Notes: generated by a model not told the origin, from the sequence alone. Shown: positions 1 through 6,348, counted from the first letter of the stretch. The stretch is 6,785 nucleotides of DNA from Chloroflexi bacterium RBG_19FT_COMBO_55_16 (GCA_001795335.1 MGOK01000073.1:12761-19545), one strand, 5' to 3'. Translations and numbers: made by a program.

Positions 1-270
1 CTCGTGGAGGAAGAAGGTCATTTGCGCCGGCGACCAAAGGCGGGTCCTTCCTACCAGCCTGACCGCTGGGTGTCTCCTTCACCCGCCGCGGCACGGGCGC
101 TAAAACCCCAATATTCACCGGGGTCGCGGGTCCAACACCCAGTTTGGGGGGAGGGAATGGTGCTCAGCAGCCGTATTCAGGATGATGATGAGATTGTAGA
201 TGTTTTCTTCGCGGAGGTAGGCATGAAACGTCTCGCAGCCTCACTGGCGAGGTTGCAGTTGAAGACGTGA
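1..270 (+). CDS. pcrA: PcrA/UvrD-type ATP-dependent DNA helicase, C-terminal end only
   Basis: The reading frame is open to the left edge, so only the last 89 codons of a superfamily 1 helicase are present; the GTG at base 4 is not a credible start. The first ~45 residues are a Pro/Arg/Ser-rich linker. The last ~50 form the small C-terminal domain typical of PcrA/UvrD: GSRVQHPVWGEGMVL, an acidic turn, then VGMKRL and a closing hydrophobic strand (compare the family pattern GDRVxHxxFGxGxV...GxKxL). In characterised PcrA this Tudor-like domain contacts RNA polymerase or other partners, and the whole enzyme unwinds DNA in repair and replication. The motor domains lie outside the window, so the choice of PcrA over UvrD or Rep is by resemblance. 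The TGA overlaps a possible GTG start of tsaE. Confidence 0.82.
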   Translation, partial: LVEEEGHLRRRPKAGPSYQPDRWVSPSPAAARALKPQYSPGSRVQHPVWGEGMVLSSRIQDDDEIVDVFFAEVGMKRLAASLARLQLKT

Positions 271-281
271 AAGCGTATAAT
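253..281 (+). promoter_or_regulatory. Possible sigma-70-type promoter giving a leaderless tsaE transcript
   Basis: A perfect -10 hexamer TATAAT lies at 276-281. Seventeen bases upstream is TTGCAG (253-258), a weak -35 matching only TTG. The usual six-base distance from the -10 hexamer puts transcription start at 288, the A of an in-frame ATG of tsaE with no Shine-Dalgarno. This geometry is known for leaderless mRNAs in other bacteria. It sits across the end of the helicase gene, so it would be an internal promoter. The spacing is seen directly; promoter activity is inferred. Confidence 0.42.
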
Positions 282-287
282 CCTGGC

Positions 288-785
288 ATGCCTATCCTGG
301 AACCAAATTCATTAGAATTTATCAGCCGCGGCGCTGAGCATACCCGGAGAGTGGGTATACGTTTGGGTTCCTTAATCGGCACGGGCAATGTGATTTGCCT
401 GGTGGGTGACCTGGGATCTGGGAAAACCACGCTTGTGCGTGGTCTGGCGGCGGGCTGGGGGTCATTGGACTTGGTTTCCAGTCCATCGTTTGTATTGGTA
501 AATCTCTATCGCCGACCGGATGGTGGGCGACTCTATCATCTGGATGCCTACCGTTTGAGCGGCGCGCATGAAGCGGAAGACCTTGACCTGGAGGCAATGA
601 TCGAAACCGGTCCACTAGTGATTGAGTGGGCAGAGCGAATTCAATTTATCTTACCGAAAGAACGTTTATGGATTACTTTGCGCTGGATTAATATCGAACA
701 GCGCGACATGGTCTTTTCGGCCCGCGGCGCATATTATCAGAAATTATTAACAACTTTCCGCAAGCGCGTCTATGGGAGCCTGTAA
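288..785 (+). CDS. tsaE: TsaE, tRNA t6A biosynthesis ATPase
   Basis: TsaE is the P-loop ATPase that works with TsaB and TsaD to put threonylcarbamoyl on A37 of ANN-decoding tRNAs in the cytoplasm. Numbered from the ATG at 288 (165 residues), the Walker A motif GDLGSGKTT is at 40-48, the SSPSF switch-like segment at 64-68, HLDAYRL at 84-90 and VIEWAER at 111-117; this order is diagnostic of the family. The tail from about 145 is basic. Two starts are possible: GTG at 267, which overlaps the helicase stop as GTGA, or ATG at 288. Neither has a good Shine-Dalgarno (GAGG at 249-252 is 14 bases from the GTG). I prefer 288 because the conserved N-terminal strand (SLEFIS) begins soon after it and a TATAAT is ideally placed for leaderless expression. 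The stop TAA shares its last A with the tsaB start. Confidence 0.93.
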   Translation: MPILEPNSLEFISRGAEHTRRVGIRLGSLIGTGNVICLVGDLGSGKTTLVRGLAAGWGSLDLVSSPSFVLVNLYRRPDGGRLYHLDAYRLSGAHEAEDLDLEAMIETGPLVIEWAERIQFILPKERLWITLRWINIEQRDMVFSARGAYYQKLLTTFRKRVYGSL

Positions 786-1453
786 TGTTGTTAGCCATTG
801 ACACCTCAACACGCGTGGTAGGAGTAGCCTTGTACGACGGGAAGCAGGTGCTGAGCGAGGTGATATGGACTAGTCAGGAATATCATACGGTTGAACTGGC
901 CCCGGTGGTAGCTGAATTGTTAAGGCGCATGAAGATCACGGCATCGGAATTGAAAGCAATAGCTGTCGCACTTGGGCCGGGTTCATATACTGGCTTAAGG
1001 ATTGGCCTGGCCCTGGCGAAAGGGATGGCTCTTGCCAAGCATCTCCCTTTGGTCGGGATCCCATCTTTGGATGTGGTAGCTGCAGCCCAGCCAGTGCGAG
1101 AACTCCCCATGGCAGCGGTGCTGCGGGCTGGTCGCGGGCGTCTGGGAGTGGGATGGTACAAATCCGAGAAGGGGACCTGGAAGTCGACTGGCAATCCTGA
1201 AGTGCTGACGGCTGAAGCTTTAGCAGATCGTCTGAAAATGCCAACCCTGGTATGCGGGGAGTTAACGGATGTAGAACGCCATCTATTGGCCCGCAAACGC
1301 AGGATTGCGGTGCTTGCCACGCCAGCCCAGTCGTTGCGCCGCCCCTCCTATCTGGCAGAACTCGCCTGGCGGCGCTGGCAGGCTGGGCGGATTAACGATC
1401 CTACCAGTCTGGTGCCTATTTATCTTCATTTTAGTGAGCCAATTCCGGGATGA
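785..1453 (+). CDS. tsaB: TsaB, tRNA t6A biosynthesis scaffold protein
   Basis: TsaB is the catalytically inactive ASKHA-fold paralogue of TsaD; the TsaB-TsaD dimer, cycled by TsaE, transfers the threonylcarbamoyl group to tRNA. The protein has 222 residues, normal for the family. It opens with the actin-like strand LLAIDTST (2-9), has YHTVEL at 33-38 and the family signature ALGPGSYTGLRIGLALAKG at 62-80. The segment usually read as DARRGEVY is replaced by LRAGRGRLGVGWY (113-125), so the usual Asp is missing. The C-terminus ends in PIYLHF, like the P-x-Y-L of other TsaB proteins. The ATG is preceded by GGAG (775-778) at six-base spacing and overlaps the tsaE stop by one base (TAATG), so the two are probably translationally coupled. 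tsaD is not in the window. Confidence 0.94.
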   Translation: MLLAIDTSTRVVGVALYDGKQVLSEVIWTSQEYHTVELAPVVAELLRRMKITASELKAIAVALGPGSYTGLRIGLALAKGMALAKHLPLVGIPSLDVVAAAQPVRELPMAAVLRAGRGRLGVGWYKSEKGTWKSTGNPEVLTAEALADRLKMPTLVCGELTDVERHLLARKRRIAVLATPAQSLRRPSYLAELAWRRWQAGRINDPTSLVPIYLHFSEPIPG

Positions 1454-1968
1454 TTACGACAATTGCCATTAACATCCGGCCCATGCAGGTAGATGATGTG
1501 GAACAAGTTTGCTCCATCGATCGCCAGTCTTTCAACTTACCCTGGCCGGACAATGCGTACTACCATGAGCTGAGAGATAACCCGGCGGCCAGGTTATGGG
1601 TAGCCGAGGACGTTAAATTGTCAGGTGAGCGCAAGATCGTGGGGATGATCGTGATGTGGTTAGTCCTGGACGAAGCGCATATTGCTACGCTCGCTGTTCA
1701 TCCCGACTTTCGTAGGGAAGGGATCGCGAAGCGTTTATTGATGGTTGCCTTGCAGGAAGCGATCCAGAATGGAGCACACCAGGCCATGCTGGAGGTGCGC
1801 GCGAATAATGAAACTGCACAAGATTTATACAGGCATTTTGGGTTTGAGGTAGTCGGTTGCCGACCGAGATATTACCGGGACAATCATGAGGATGCGCTAT
1901 TAATGACATTGGGGGAGCTGAGGGAGGCAGTACTTAAAATCGTTTATCAATTGTCAGTGGATAGTTGA
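1450..1968 (+). CDS. rimI: RimI-type GNAT N-acetyltransferase (ribosomal protein bS18 alanine)
   Basis: A 172-residue GNAT-fold protein. RimI transfers acetyl from acetyl-CoA to the N-terminal alanine of ribosomal protein bS18, and some homologues act on other N-termini. The N-terminal strand is INIRPMQVDDVEQV (7-20); the acetyl-CoA pyrophosphate loop is RREGIA (88-93), a form of the Q/RxxGxG/A motif; LEVRANNETAQDLYRHFGF (114-132) is the RimI hallmark, with Glu115 and Tyr127 in positions where family members have catalytic residues; RPRYYRDNHEDALLM (138-152) closes the fold. The ATG overlaps the tsaB stop as ATGA, so translation is probably coupled, and no separate Shine-Dalgarno is evident. 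The tsaB-rimI pairing is common in bacteria. The protein is slightly longer than the usual 150-160 residues. Substrate specificity is inferred from family and context. Confidence 0.9.
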   Translation: MITTIAINIRPMQVDDVEQVCSIDRQSFNLPWPDNAYYHELRDNPAARLWVAEDVKLSGERKIVGMIVMWLVLDEAHIATLAVHPDFRREGIAKRLLMVALQEAIQNGAHQAMLEVRANNETAQDLYRHFGFEVVGCRPRYYRDNHEDALLMTLGELREAVLKIVYQLSVDS

Positions 1969-2025
1969 AAGTGGTCTTTGGAAGAAGTGCTGAAGGGCAA
2001 GGAAGATCTGGATATCCCAGGAGAA

Positions 2026-2029
2026 GAGG
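2026..2029 (+). promoter_or_regulatory. Ribosome binding site of the uracil-DNA glycosylase gene
   Basis: GAGG, in the longer match GAGGTGA (2026-2032), lies six bases before the TTG at 2036. An in-frame TGA at 2030-2032 rules out any start further upstream, so the site and the stop together fix TTG as the start codon. Confidence 0.7.
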
Positions 2030-2035
2030 TGAACT

Positions 2036-2668
2036 TTGAAGGCTGAAGGGGTCTTAAAGCAAGTGGCAGATGAAGTGTCTAGTTGTGAGAAATGTGTACT
2101 TTACCATTCGCGGAAATTGGCTGTGCCGGGGGAGGGACCGGTCAATGCTGAGATCATGTTCATTGGGGAAGGACCTGGTTTCCACGAAAACGAACAGGGA
2201 CGTCCATTTGTCGGCGCGGCCGGCAAGTTCCTGGAGGAGTTGTTAGCCAGGATAGGTCTGAAGCGCGAACAAGTGTTTATCACGAATGTAGTGAAATGCC
2301 GGCCTCCAAGCAACAGAGATCCGCACCCGGAGGAGGTAGAAACCTGCACCAGTACCTATCTAGAGCGGCAAATTCAGGCCATTAATCCTAAAGTGATCGT
2401 TACTTTGGGGCGGTATTCGATGGGCTTATACTTGCCCAACGCCAAGATTAGCAGTGTGCATGGTCAGGCTATGCAGGTAAGGGGAAGGCTGATCGTGCCC
2501 ATGTACCATCCAGCCGCTGCGCTCCACCAGCAATCACTTAAGCCAGAGATAGAGAGTGATTTTGCCAGGTTACCTCAATTGATCTCCAAAGCCACGGATG
2601 TCCCCGAATATGTCGAGCAGGCTGCTCCTGAAGAAAAGCAGGAGCCGAAACAGTTGAGCCTTTTTTGA
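2036..2668 (+). CDS. Family 4 (iron-sulfur) uracil-DNA glycosylase with C-terminal clamp-binding motif
   Basis: This enzyme excises uracil from DNA as the first step of base excision repair. The 210-residue product has the family 4 layout: four cysteines able to hold a 4Fe-4S cluster (Cys17, Cys20, Cys88, Cys104), motif 1 GEGPGFHENEQGRPFVG (44-60) with Glu45 and Glu51 in the uracil-binding/catalytic region, ITNVVKCRPP (82-91), and HPAA (158-161) in the DNA-intercalation loop. Family members often have Asp where Asn52 stands. After about residue 185 comes an acidic, Pro/Glu/Lys-rich linker, then QLSLF as the very last five residues, matching the bacterial beta-clamp consensus QL(S/D)LF. TTG is the start: an in-frame TGA lies just upstream and GAGG is well placed. 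Expression may continue from the rimI operon across a 67-base gap. Family 5 is less likely because of the motif 1 sequence and normal length. Confidence 0.93.
   Translation: MKAEGVLKQVADEVSSCEKCVLYHSRKLAVPGEGPVNAEIMFIGEGPGFHENEQGRPFVGAAGKFLEELLARIGLKREQVFITNVVKCRPPSNRDPHPEEVETCTSTYLERQIQAINPKVIVTLGRYSMGLYLPNAKISSVHGQAMQVRGRLIVPMYHPAAALHQQSLKPEIESDFARLPQLISKATDVPEYVEQAAPEEKQEPKQLSLF
2619..2666 (+). terminator. Possible weak terminator or attenuator: hairpin followed by T6
   Basis: GCTCCTG (2624-2630) and CAGGAGC (2639-2645) form a perfect 7-bp stem with an eight-base A-rich loop. AGGCT (2619-2623) can pair with AGCCT (2657-2661), extending the structure across an 11-base right-hand bulge, directly before a T run (2661-2666). 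It lies inside the end of the glycosylase gene at the junction with the glycan genes. The bulge makes it atypical, so partial termination is only a possibility. Confidence 0.22.
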
Positions 2669-2670
2669 GG
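2667..2670 (+). promoter_or_regulatory. Ribosome binding site deciding the dehydrogenase start
   Basis: GAGG, in GAGGTGA (2667-2673), begins inside the stop codon of the glycosylase gene. It is five bases from the ATG at 2676 but overlaps the alternative GTG at 2670 and is 14 bases from the ATG at 2685. It therefore favours 2676. Confidence 0.55.
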
Positions 2671-2675
2671 TGAAA

Positions 2676-3995
2676 ATGAATTCGATGCGTGAAGCTTTGA
2701 TTGCCCGTATACAGGATAAAACCGCGCAGGTTGCCATCCTGGGGCTCGGCTACGTCGGTTTGCCATTGGCCACGGTCTTCGCAGAGGCCGGCTTCACAGT
2801 CACGGGTGTCGAACCTGACAAAGACAAAGTAGATGCAATATGCCGAGGGGAAAGCTACATTCAGGATGTGCCAACCAGGCAGGTGACACGCTTGGTGGCT
2901 TCTGATAAGTTGCGCGCTACCAGCGAATTTTCCGTCCTGCAACAGGCCGATGCAGTCAGCATCTGCGTCCCTACCCCGTTGAGGAAAACTGGCGATCCGG
3001 ACCTGTCTTTCATATTGGATGCTACTAGTGAATTAGCCAGGTATATGCACCCGGGAATGGTAGTTGTACTCGAATCGACAACGTATCCTGGCACAACACG
3101 TGAGATCCTGCTGCCTAAGCTATCCGAGGGCTTGGGATTGACGGCCGGCGAGGATTTTTTCCTGGCATTCTCGCCGGAGCGTGTGGATCCGGGTCGCAAA
3201 GATTGGACCACTTATAACACACCGAAAGTCATCGGAGGGATCACGAGAGCGTGTACTGAAGTCGCTGCGTATTGGTACCAGCAAGCCCTGGAGACGGTTG
3301 TGGCTGTATCATCGACAGAGTCCGCCGAGATGGCAAAATTGCTGGAGAATACCTTTCGCATGATTAATGTCGGCCTGGTCAATGAAATGGCGATCATGTG
3401 CGACCGGTTGGGGATCGATGTCTGGGAAGTCATTGAAGCGGCGGCTACCAAGCCTTTCGGCTTTATGAAATTTACCCCCGGTCCTGGGTTGGGTGGGCAT
3501 TGTATCCCGATCGATCCCCTCTACCTTTCTTGGAAGCTGCGCGCCTTGAATTACACGGCGCGGTTTATTGACCTGGCTTCGGAGATAAACACTGGTATGC
3601 CGCGCTATGTGGTTGGCAAGATACAGGATGCCCTGAATGAGCACAGTAAGCCGTTAAAGGGCAGCCGGGTGTTAGTGGTTGGAGCTGCCTACAAGCCAGA
3701 TATCGATGACCTGCGAGAGTCTCCTGCTCTAGACGTTATCGGGTTGTTGCGACAAAAGGGGGCCGAAGTGCTCTATCACGATCCGTACATCCCACAAATC
3801 CAACACGATGATTGGAATTTACATAGCGTACCGGATGTAATCGCGGCTGCCAGGATGGTAGATTGCGTGGTGATCGTCACAAATCACAAGTCTTATGATT
3901 ACCTGGCCTTACTTGAAAATGCGGCCTTGATCGTGGACACACGCAACACGCTGGGTTCTTTCGGACGTGATCACCCGAAAGTCGTGAGACTTTAA
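2676..3995 (+). CDS. wbpA: UDP-N-acetylglucosamine 6-dehydrogenase, WbpA-type
   Basis: Nucleotide-sugar dehydrogenase that oxidises C6 of UDP-GlcNAc in two NAD+-dependent steps to UDP-GlcNAc-uronate, a precursor for surface polysaccharide. Numbered from the ATG at 2676 (439 residues, normal length), the N-terminal Rossmann motif is GLGYVGLPLA (23-32), CVPTPL at 97-102, STTYPGTT at 134-141, FSPERVDPG at 165-173, AKLLENTFR at 220-228, and the active-site segment GPGLGGHCIPIDPLYLSWK at 269-287 with the catalytic thiol at Cys276. The C-terminal sugar-binding domain has GAAYKPDIDDLRESPA (336-351). HCIPIDPxYLSWK and YKPDxDDLRESPA are the forms seen in WbpA rather than UDP-glucose dehydrogenase; UDP-ManNAc dehydrogenase (WecC) or TviB-like activity remains possible. 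The GTG at 2670 would add two residues but has no ribosome site. The gene starts seven bases after the glycosylase stop and is followed after 16 bases by the epimerase. Confidence 0.9.
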   Translation: MNSMREALIARIQDKTAQVAILGLGYVGLPLATVFAEAGFTVTGVEPDKDKVDAICRGESYIQDVPTRQVTRLVASDKLRATSEFSVLQQADAVSICVPTPLRKTGDPDLSFILDATSELARYMHPGMVVVLESTTYPGTTREILLPKLSEGLGLTAGEDFFLAFSPERVDPGRKDWTTYNTPKVIGGITRACTEVAAYWYQQALETVVAVSSTESAEMAKLLENTFRMINVGLVNEMAIMCDRLGIDVWEVIEAAATKPFGFMKFTPGPGLGGHCIPIDPLYLSWKLRALNYTARFIDLASEINTGMPRYVVGKIQDALNEHSKPLKGSRVLVVGAAYKPDIDDLRESPALDVIGLLRQKGAEVLYHDPYIPQIQHDDWNLHSVPDVIAAARMVDCVVIVTNHKSYDYLALLENAALIVDTRNTLGSFGRDHPKVVRL

Positions 3996-4011
3996 ATTGA
4001 GAGAAGAATAA

Positions 4012-5007
4012 ATGGCTCATTATTTAGTTACTGGAGTGGCCGGTTTCATCGCCTCGCGTGTGGCTGAAATGCTGCTAGATGCCGGGCACAGCGTGGTGGG
4101 CGTAGACAATCTGAACGCTGCTTACGACGTGAGGATGAAAAAATACCGCTTAGGAAAACTACAAGGCCGTCCTGGCTTTGAGTTCCTGCGTTTAGACATT
4201 TCCGATCGGGCTGCGATAGAACAGCTGGATACGCAGGCGGGGCGGGATTCAAGGGCTCATGGCTTTGAGGCGGTCATCAACCTGGCAGCCCGGGCCGGTG
4301 TGCGCCAATCGGTGGAGAATCCATGGGTGTATGTGGATACCAATATCACGGGGACACTTAACCTGCTGGAGTTCTGCCACCGCAAGGAGATTGGCAAGTT
4401 CATTCTGGCTTCTACTTCCAGTATTTATGGAGCCGATGCACCCTTGCCGACTCCCGAGGACGCCGATAGCGACCACCCACTGCAAGCCTATGCGGCCAGT
4501 AAGAAGGGGGCTGAAGCGCTGTGCCATGCTTATCATTATTTACATGGCATCGATGTGACAATTGTCCGCTATTTCACTGTCTACGGACCAGCGGCGCGGC
4601 CCGACATGGTTATGTTCCGCTTTGCGCAATGGATCCGGGAAGGCTTGACAGTGAAATTAAACGGTGATGGAGAACAATCGCGGGGTTTTACCTATATTGA
4701 TGATATTGCCCGCGGTACGATCCTAGGCCTCAAGCCATTGGGCCATGAGATCATCAACCTTGGGGGACACGAATCGATCAAGATCAATGAGTTGATCCGA
4801 ATGTTCGAGGCGCTGATCGGGCGGAAAGCTCAGATCGAGCAGCTTCCTGCGCACCCGGCGGACATGCTGGCAAGCTGGGCGGCGGTCGATAAGGCTGAGA
4901 AATTGCTGGGTTGGCGCCCTCAGGTCTCTCTGCGGGAAGGCGTTTCCAACCTCGTAGCCTGGTATGAAGCCGAACGCGCCTGGGCAAGCCAGATTCGCAC
5001 CGAGTAG
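4012..5007 (+). CDS. NAD-dependent nucleotide-sugar epimerase, UDP-uronate 4-epimerase type
   Basis: An extended short-chain dehydrogenase of 331 residues. The Rossmann motif is TGVAGFIAS (7-15), with Ala14 in place of the usual third Gly. VDNLNAAYD (31-39) binds the NAD ribose, LDISD is at 61-65, NLAARAGVR at 90-98, the catalytic Ser/Thr segment STSSIYG at 134-140, and Tyr160/Lys164 in YAASK are the catalytic pair. RYFTVYGPAARPDM (186-199) and the DNLN...YD segment are typical of UDP-glucuronate 4-epimerases. Next to a UDP-GlcNAc 6-dehydrogenase, the likely reaction is UDP-GlcNAcA to UDP-GalNAcA, as in TviB/TviC-type pathways; UDP-glucuronate or UDP-GlcNAc epimerisation are alternatives. ATG at 4012 has a modest GAGAG (3999-4003) eight bases upstream. 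The stop TAG abuts the flippase ATG with no gap. Confidence 0.87.
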   Translation: MAHYLVTGVAGFIASRVAEMLLDAGHSVVGVDNLNAAYDVRMKKYRLGKLQGRPGFEFLRLDISDRAAIEQLDTQAGRDSRAHGFEAVINLAARAGVRQSVENPWVYVDTNITGTLNLLEFCHRKEIGKFILASTSSIYGADAPLPTPEDADSDHPLQAYAASKKGAEALCHAYHYLHGIDVTIVRYFTVYGPAARPDMVMFRFAQWIREGLTVKLNGDGEQSRGFTYIDDIARGTILGLKPLGHEIINLGGHESIKINELIRMFEALIGRKAQIEQLPAHPADMLASWAAVDKAEKLLGWRPQVSLREGVSNLVAWYEAERAWASQIRTE

Positions 5008-6348
5008 ATGAAATTCCCTGCTGATCGGTTGAGGAGGCATCTCCCTGGCCTGTTCGGGAACGAATTAGTTTGGCGGGTAGTCAGGAATTCAGGCTACCTG
5101 TTTAGCGCCACGGGCATTTCGGCTGGGATCAGCATGCTACAAAGCATCCTTGTAGCGCGCCTGTTGGGGGTAACCGATTTTGGAATTTTAGGAACAATCA
5201 CCGTGTTTGCCAGCGTGGTTAATAAGTTCGCCTCTTTCAGGATGAGCGAGCTGGTGGTTAAATACGTCGGCCAATATACGGTAAATGGCGACCAACGACG
5301 GGCTGCGGCGGTATTCAAGGCAGCTGGCCTGACTGAAATGCTAACTTCCCTGTTCGCTTTTGGGCTGATCTGGCTTCTGGCTCCTTTGGGAGCGCGTTAT
5401 TTTGCTAAGGACATCAATACCAGCGGGTGGTTTATCCTGTATGGATTAATTGTGTTAGCCAATTTCGCGGCTGAGAGTTCAACCGGTTTAATGCAAATCT
5501 TCGATCGGTATCGAGTGTTGGCAGGAATCACGGTTGGGCAGAGCCTGCTCGTCCTGGGTCTGATCAGCCTGGCTTATATCAACGGGGGGGGGTTACTCGA
5601 AGTGATGTTGGCTTACATGACAGGAAAGATCGTCGGTGCGCTGACCTTAACTTTAGCGGCTGTGTGGGAGGCGACGCGTCGCTGGGGCTGGGCATGGTGG
5701 CGTGAACCGCTCGACTTGCTACGCGATCATCTTCGGGAATTGGCGCGTTTTGCGGTGAGCACCAATATCAGTGCTACCATCAACCTGGTAAATAAGGATG
5801 CAGAGCTGCTGTGGGTTTCGGCGCTGAGCAGTCCGACAGACGCAGGTTATTATAAATTGGCTTTGAGCCTAGCAAATATGGTGCAATTGCCGGTCAGCCC
5901 ATTGCCCCAGGCGACCTATCCTGAACTTTCGCGGGAAGTGGCGCGCCAGAATTGGAACAATGTACGCTATGTGTTGCGTCAAGGTTCGTTGATATCATTC
6001 ACCTATAGCGTCGCGGCCTGCCTGGGTTTGCTTCTCCTAGGCCGGCCGATCATCCAATTTATATATAAACCCGAATTTTTACCGGCATACTCTGCGGTAC
6101 TAATTCTGATGGCGGGTTTATTAGTTGCCAACACATTTTACTGGAATAGGGTCGCTTTGTTGGCGTTGGGCTTACCGGATTACCCAGCTAAGGTAAACCT
6201 GGTTGCGGCAGGTCTTAAGATCGCCGGGATTTTATTGTTCGTTCCGATCTATGGATATCTGGGAAGCGCGGCTCTTCTGGCTGGTTTCTATTTTGTCTCC
6301 ATAACCTTGAATGTGCGCAAAACATTGTCGGTGCTGCGGGAGCGATGA
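5008..6348 (+). CDS. Wzx-like polysaccharide flippase (MOP superfamily membrane protein)
   Basis: An inner-membrane protein of 446 residues with about 12 hydrophobic segments (roughly 29-51, 59-76, 107-131, 140-162, 170-190, 198-220, 245-270, 281-300, 327-350, 358-380, 393-413, 416-435). The N-terminal pattern ILVARLLGVTDFGILGTI (47-64) matches the ARxLGxxxFG signature of Wzx/RfbX and related exporters, and DAGYYKLALSLANM (278-291) is the matching element in the second half. Such proteins flip undecaprenyl-linked glycan units across the membrane before polymerisation. The start immediately follows the epimerase stop (TAGATG) without an obvious ribosome site, so translation is probably coupled. 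Codons 193-195 are GGG GGG GGG within a nine-G run, a potential slippage site between helices. The exported substrate cannot be told from sequence. The stop TGA overlaps an ATG of the next frame. Confidence 0.88.
   Translation: MKFPADRLRRHLPGLFGNELVWRVVRNSGYLFSATGISAGISMLQSILVARLLGVTDFGILGTITVFASVVNKFASFRMSELVVKYVGQYTVNGDQRRAAAVFKAAGLTEMLTSLFAFGLIWLLAPLGARYFAKDINTSGWFILYGLIVLANFAAESSTGLMQIFDRYRVLAGITVGQSLLVLGLISLAYINGGGLLEVMLAYMTGKIVGALTLTLAAVWEATRRWGWAWWREPLDLLRDHLRELARFAVSTNISATINLVNKDAELLWVSALSSPTDAGYYKLALSLANMVQLPVSPLPQATYPELSREVARQNWNNVRYVLRQGSLISFTYSVAACLGLLLLGRPIIQFIYKPEFLPAYSAVLILMAGLLVANTFYWNRVALLALGLPDYPAKVNLVAAGLKIAGILLFVPIYGYLGSAALLAGFYFVSITLNVRKTLSVLRER
5584..5592 (+). repeat. 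Nine-G homopolymer inside the flippase gene
   Basis: Nine consecutive G encode Gly193-Gly195 in a loop between membrane segments. Loss of one G would bring a TGA at 5603-5605 into frame four codons after the run; gain of one G would lead to a TGA at 5703-5705. Both cut the protein to less than about 53% of its length. Poly-G tracts of this length in surface-glycan genes are known phase-variation elements in some bacteria; here that role is only inferred. Confidence 0.85.

Noticed and set aside
883..1320. Long minus-strand open frame (145 codons) opposite tsaB.
   Set aside because: It lies entirely inside a well-supported gene, shows no recognisable motif, and is a shadow of tsaB codon use.
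2008..2020. Small inverted repeat CTGG-ATATC-CCAG upstream of the glycosylase gene, considered as a terminator or operator.
   Set aside because: The stem is only four bases, there is no T run after it, and such short palindromes are expected by chance.
2579..2611. TTGATC and GAATAT before the glycan genes, considered as a promoter.
   Set aside because: The spacer is 21 bases, too long for a sigma-70 promoter, and both hexamers are poor matches.
2538..2942. Minus-strand open frame of 134 codons across the glycosylase-dehydrogenase junction.
   Set aside because: It overlaps two certain genes on the opposite strand and has no recognisable domain or supporting start signal.
3968..3996. TGATCA and TTTAAA before the epimerase gene, considered as a promoter.
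   Set aside because: The -35 matches only three of six positions, and the 16-base gap after the dehydrogenase gene fits continued transcription better.
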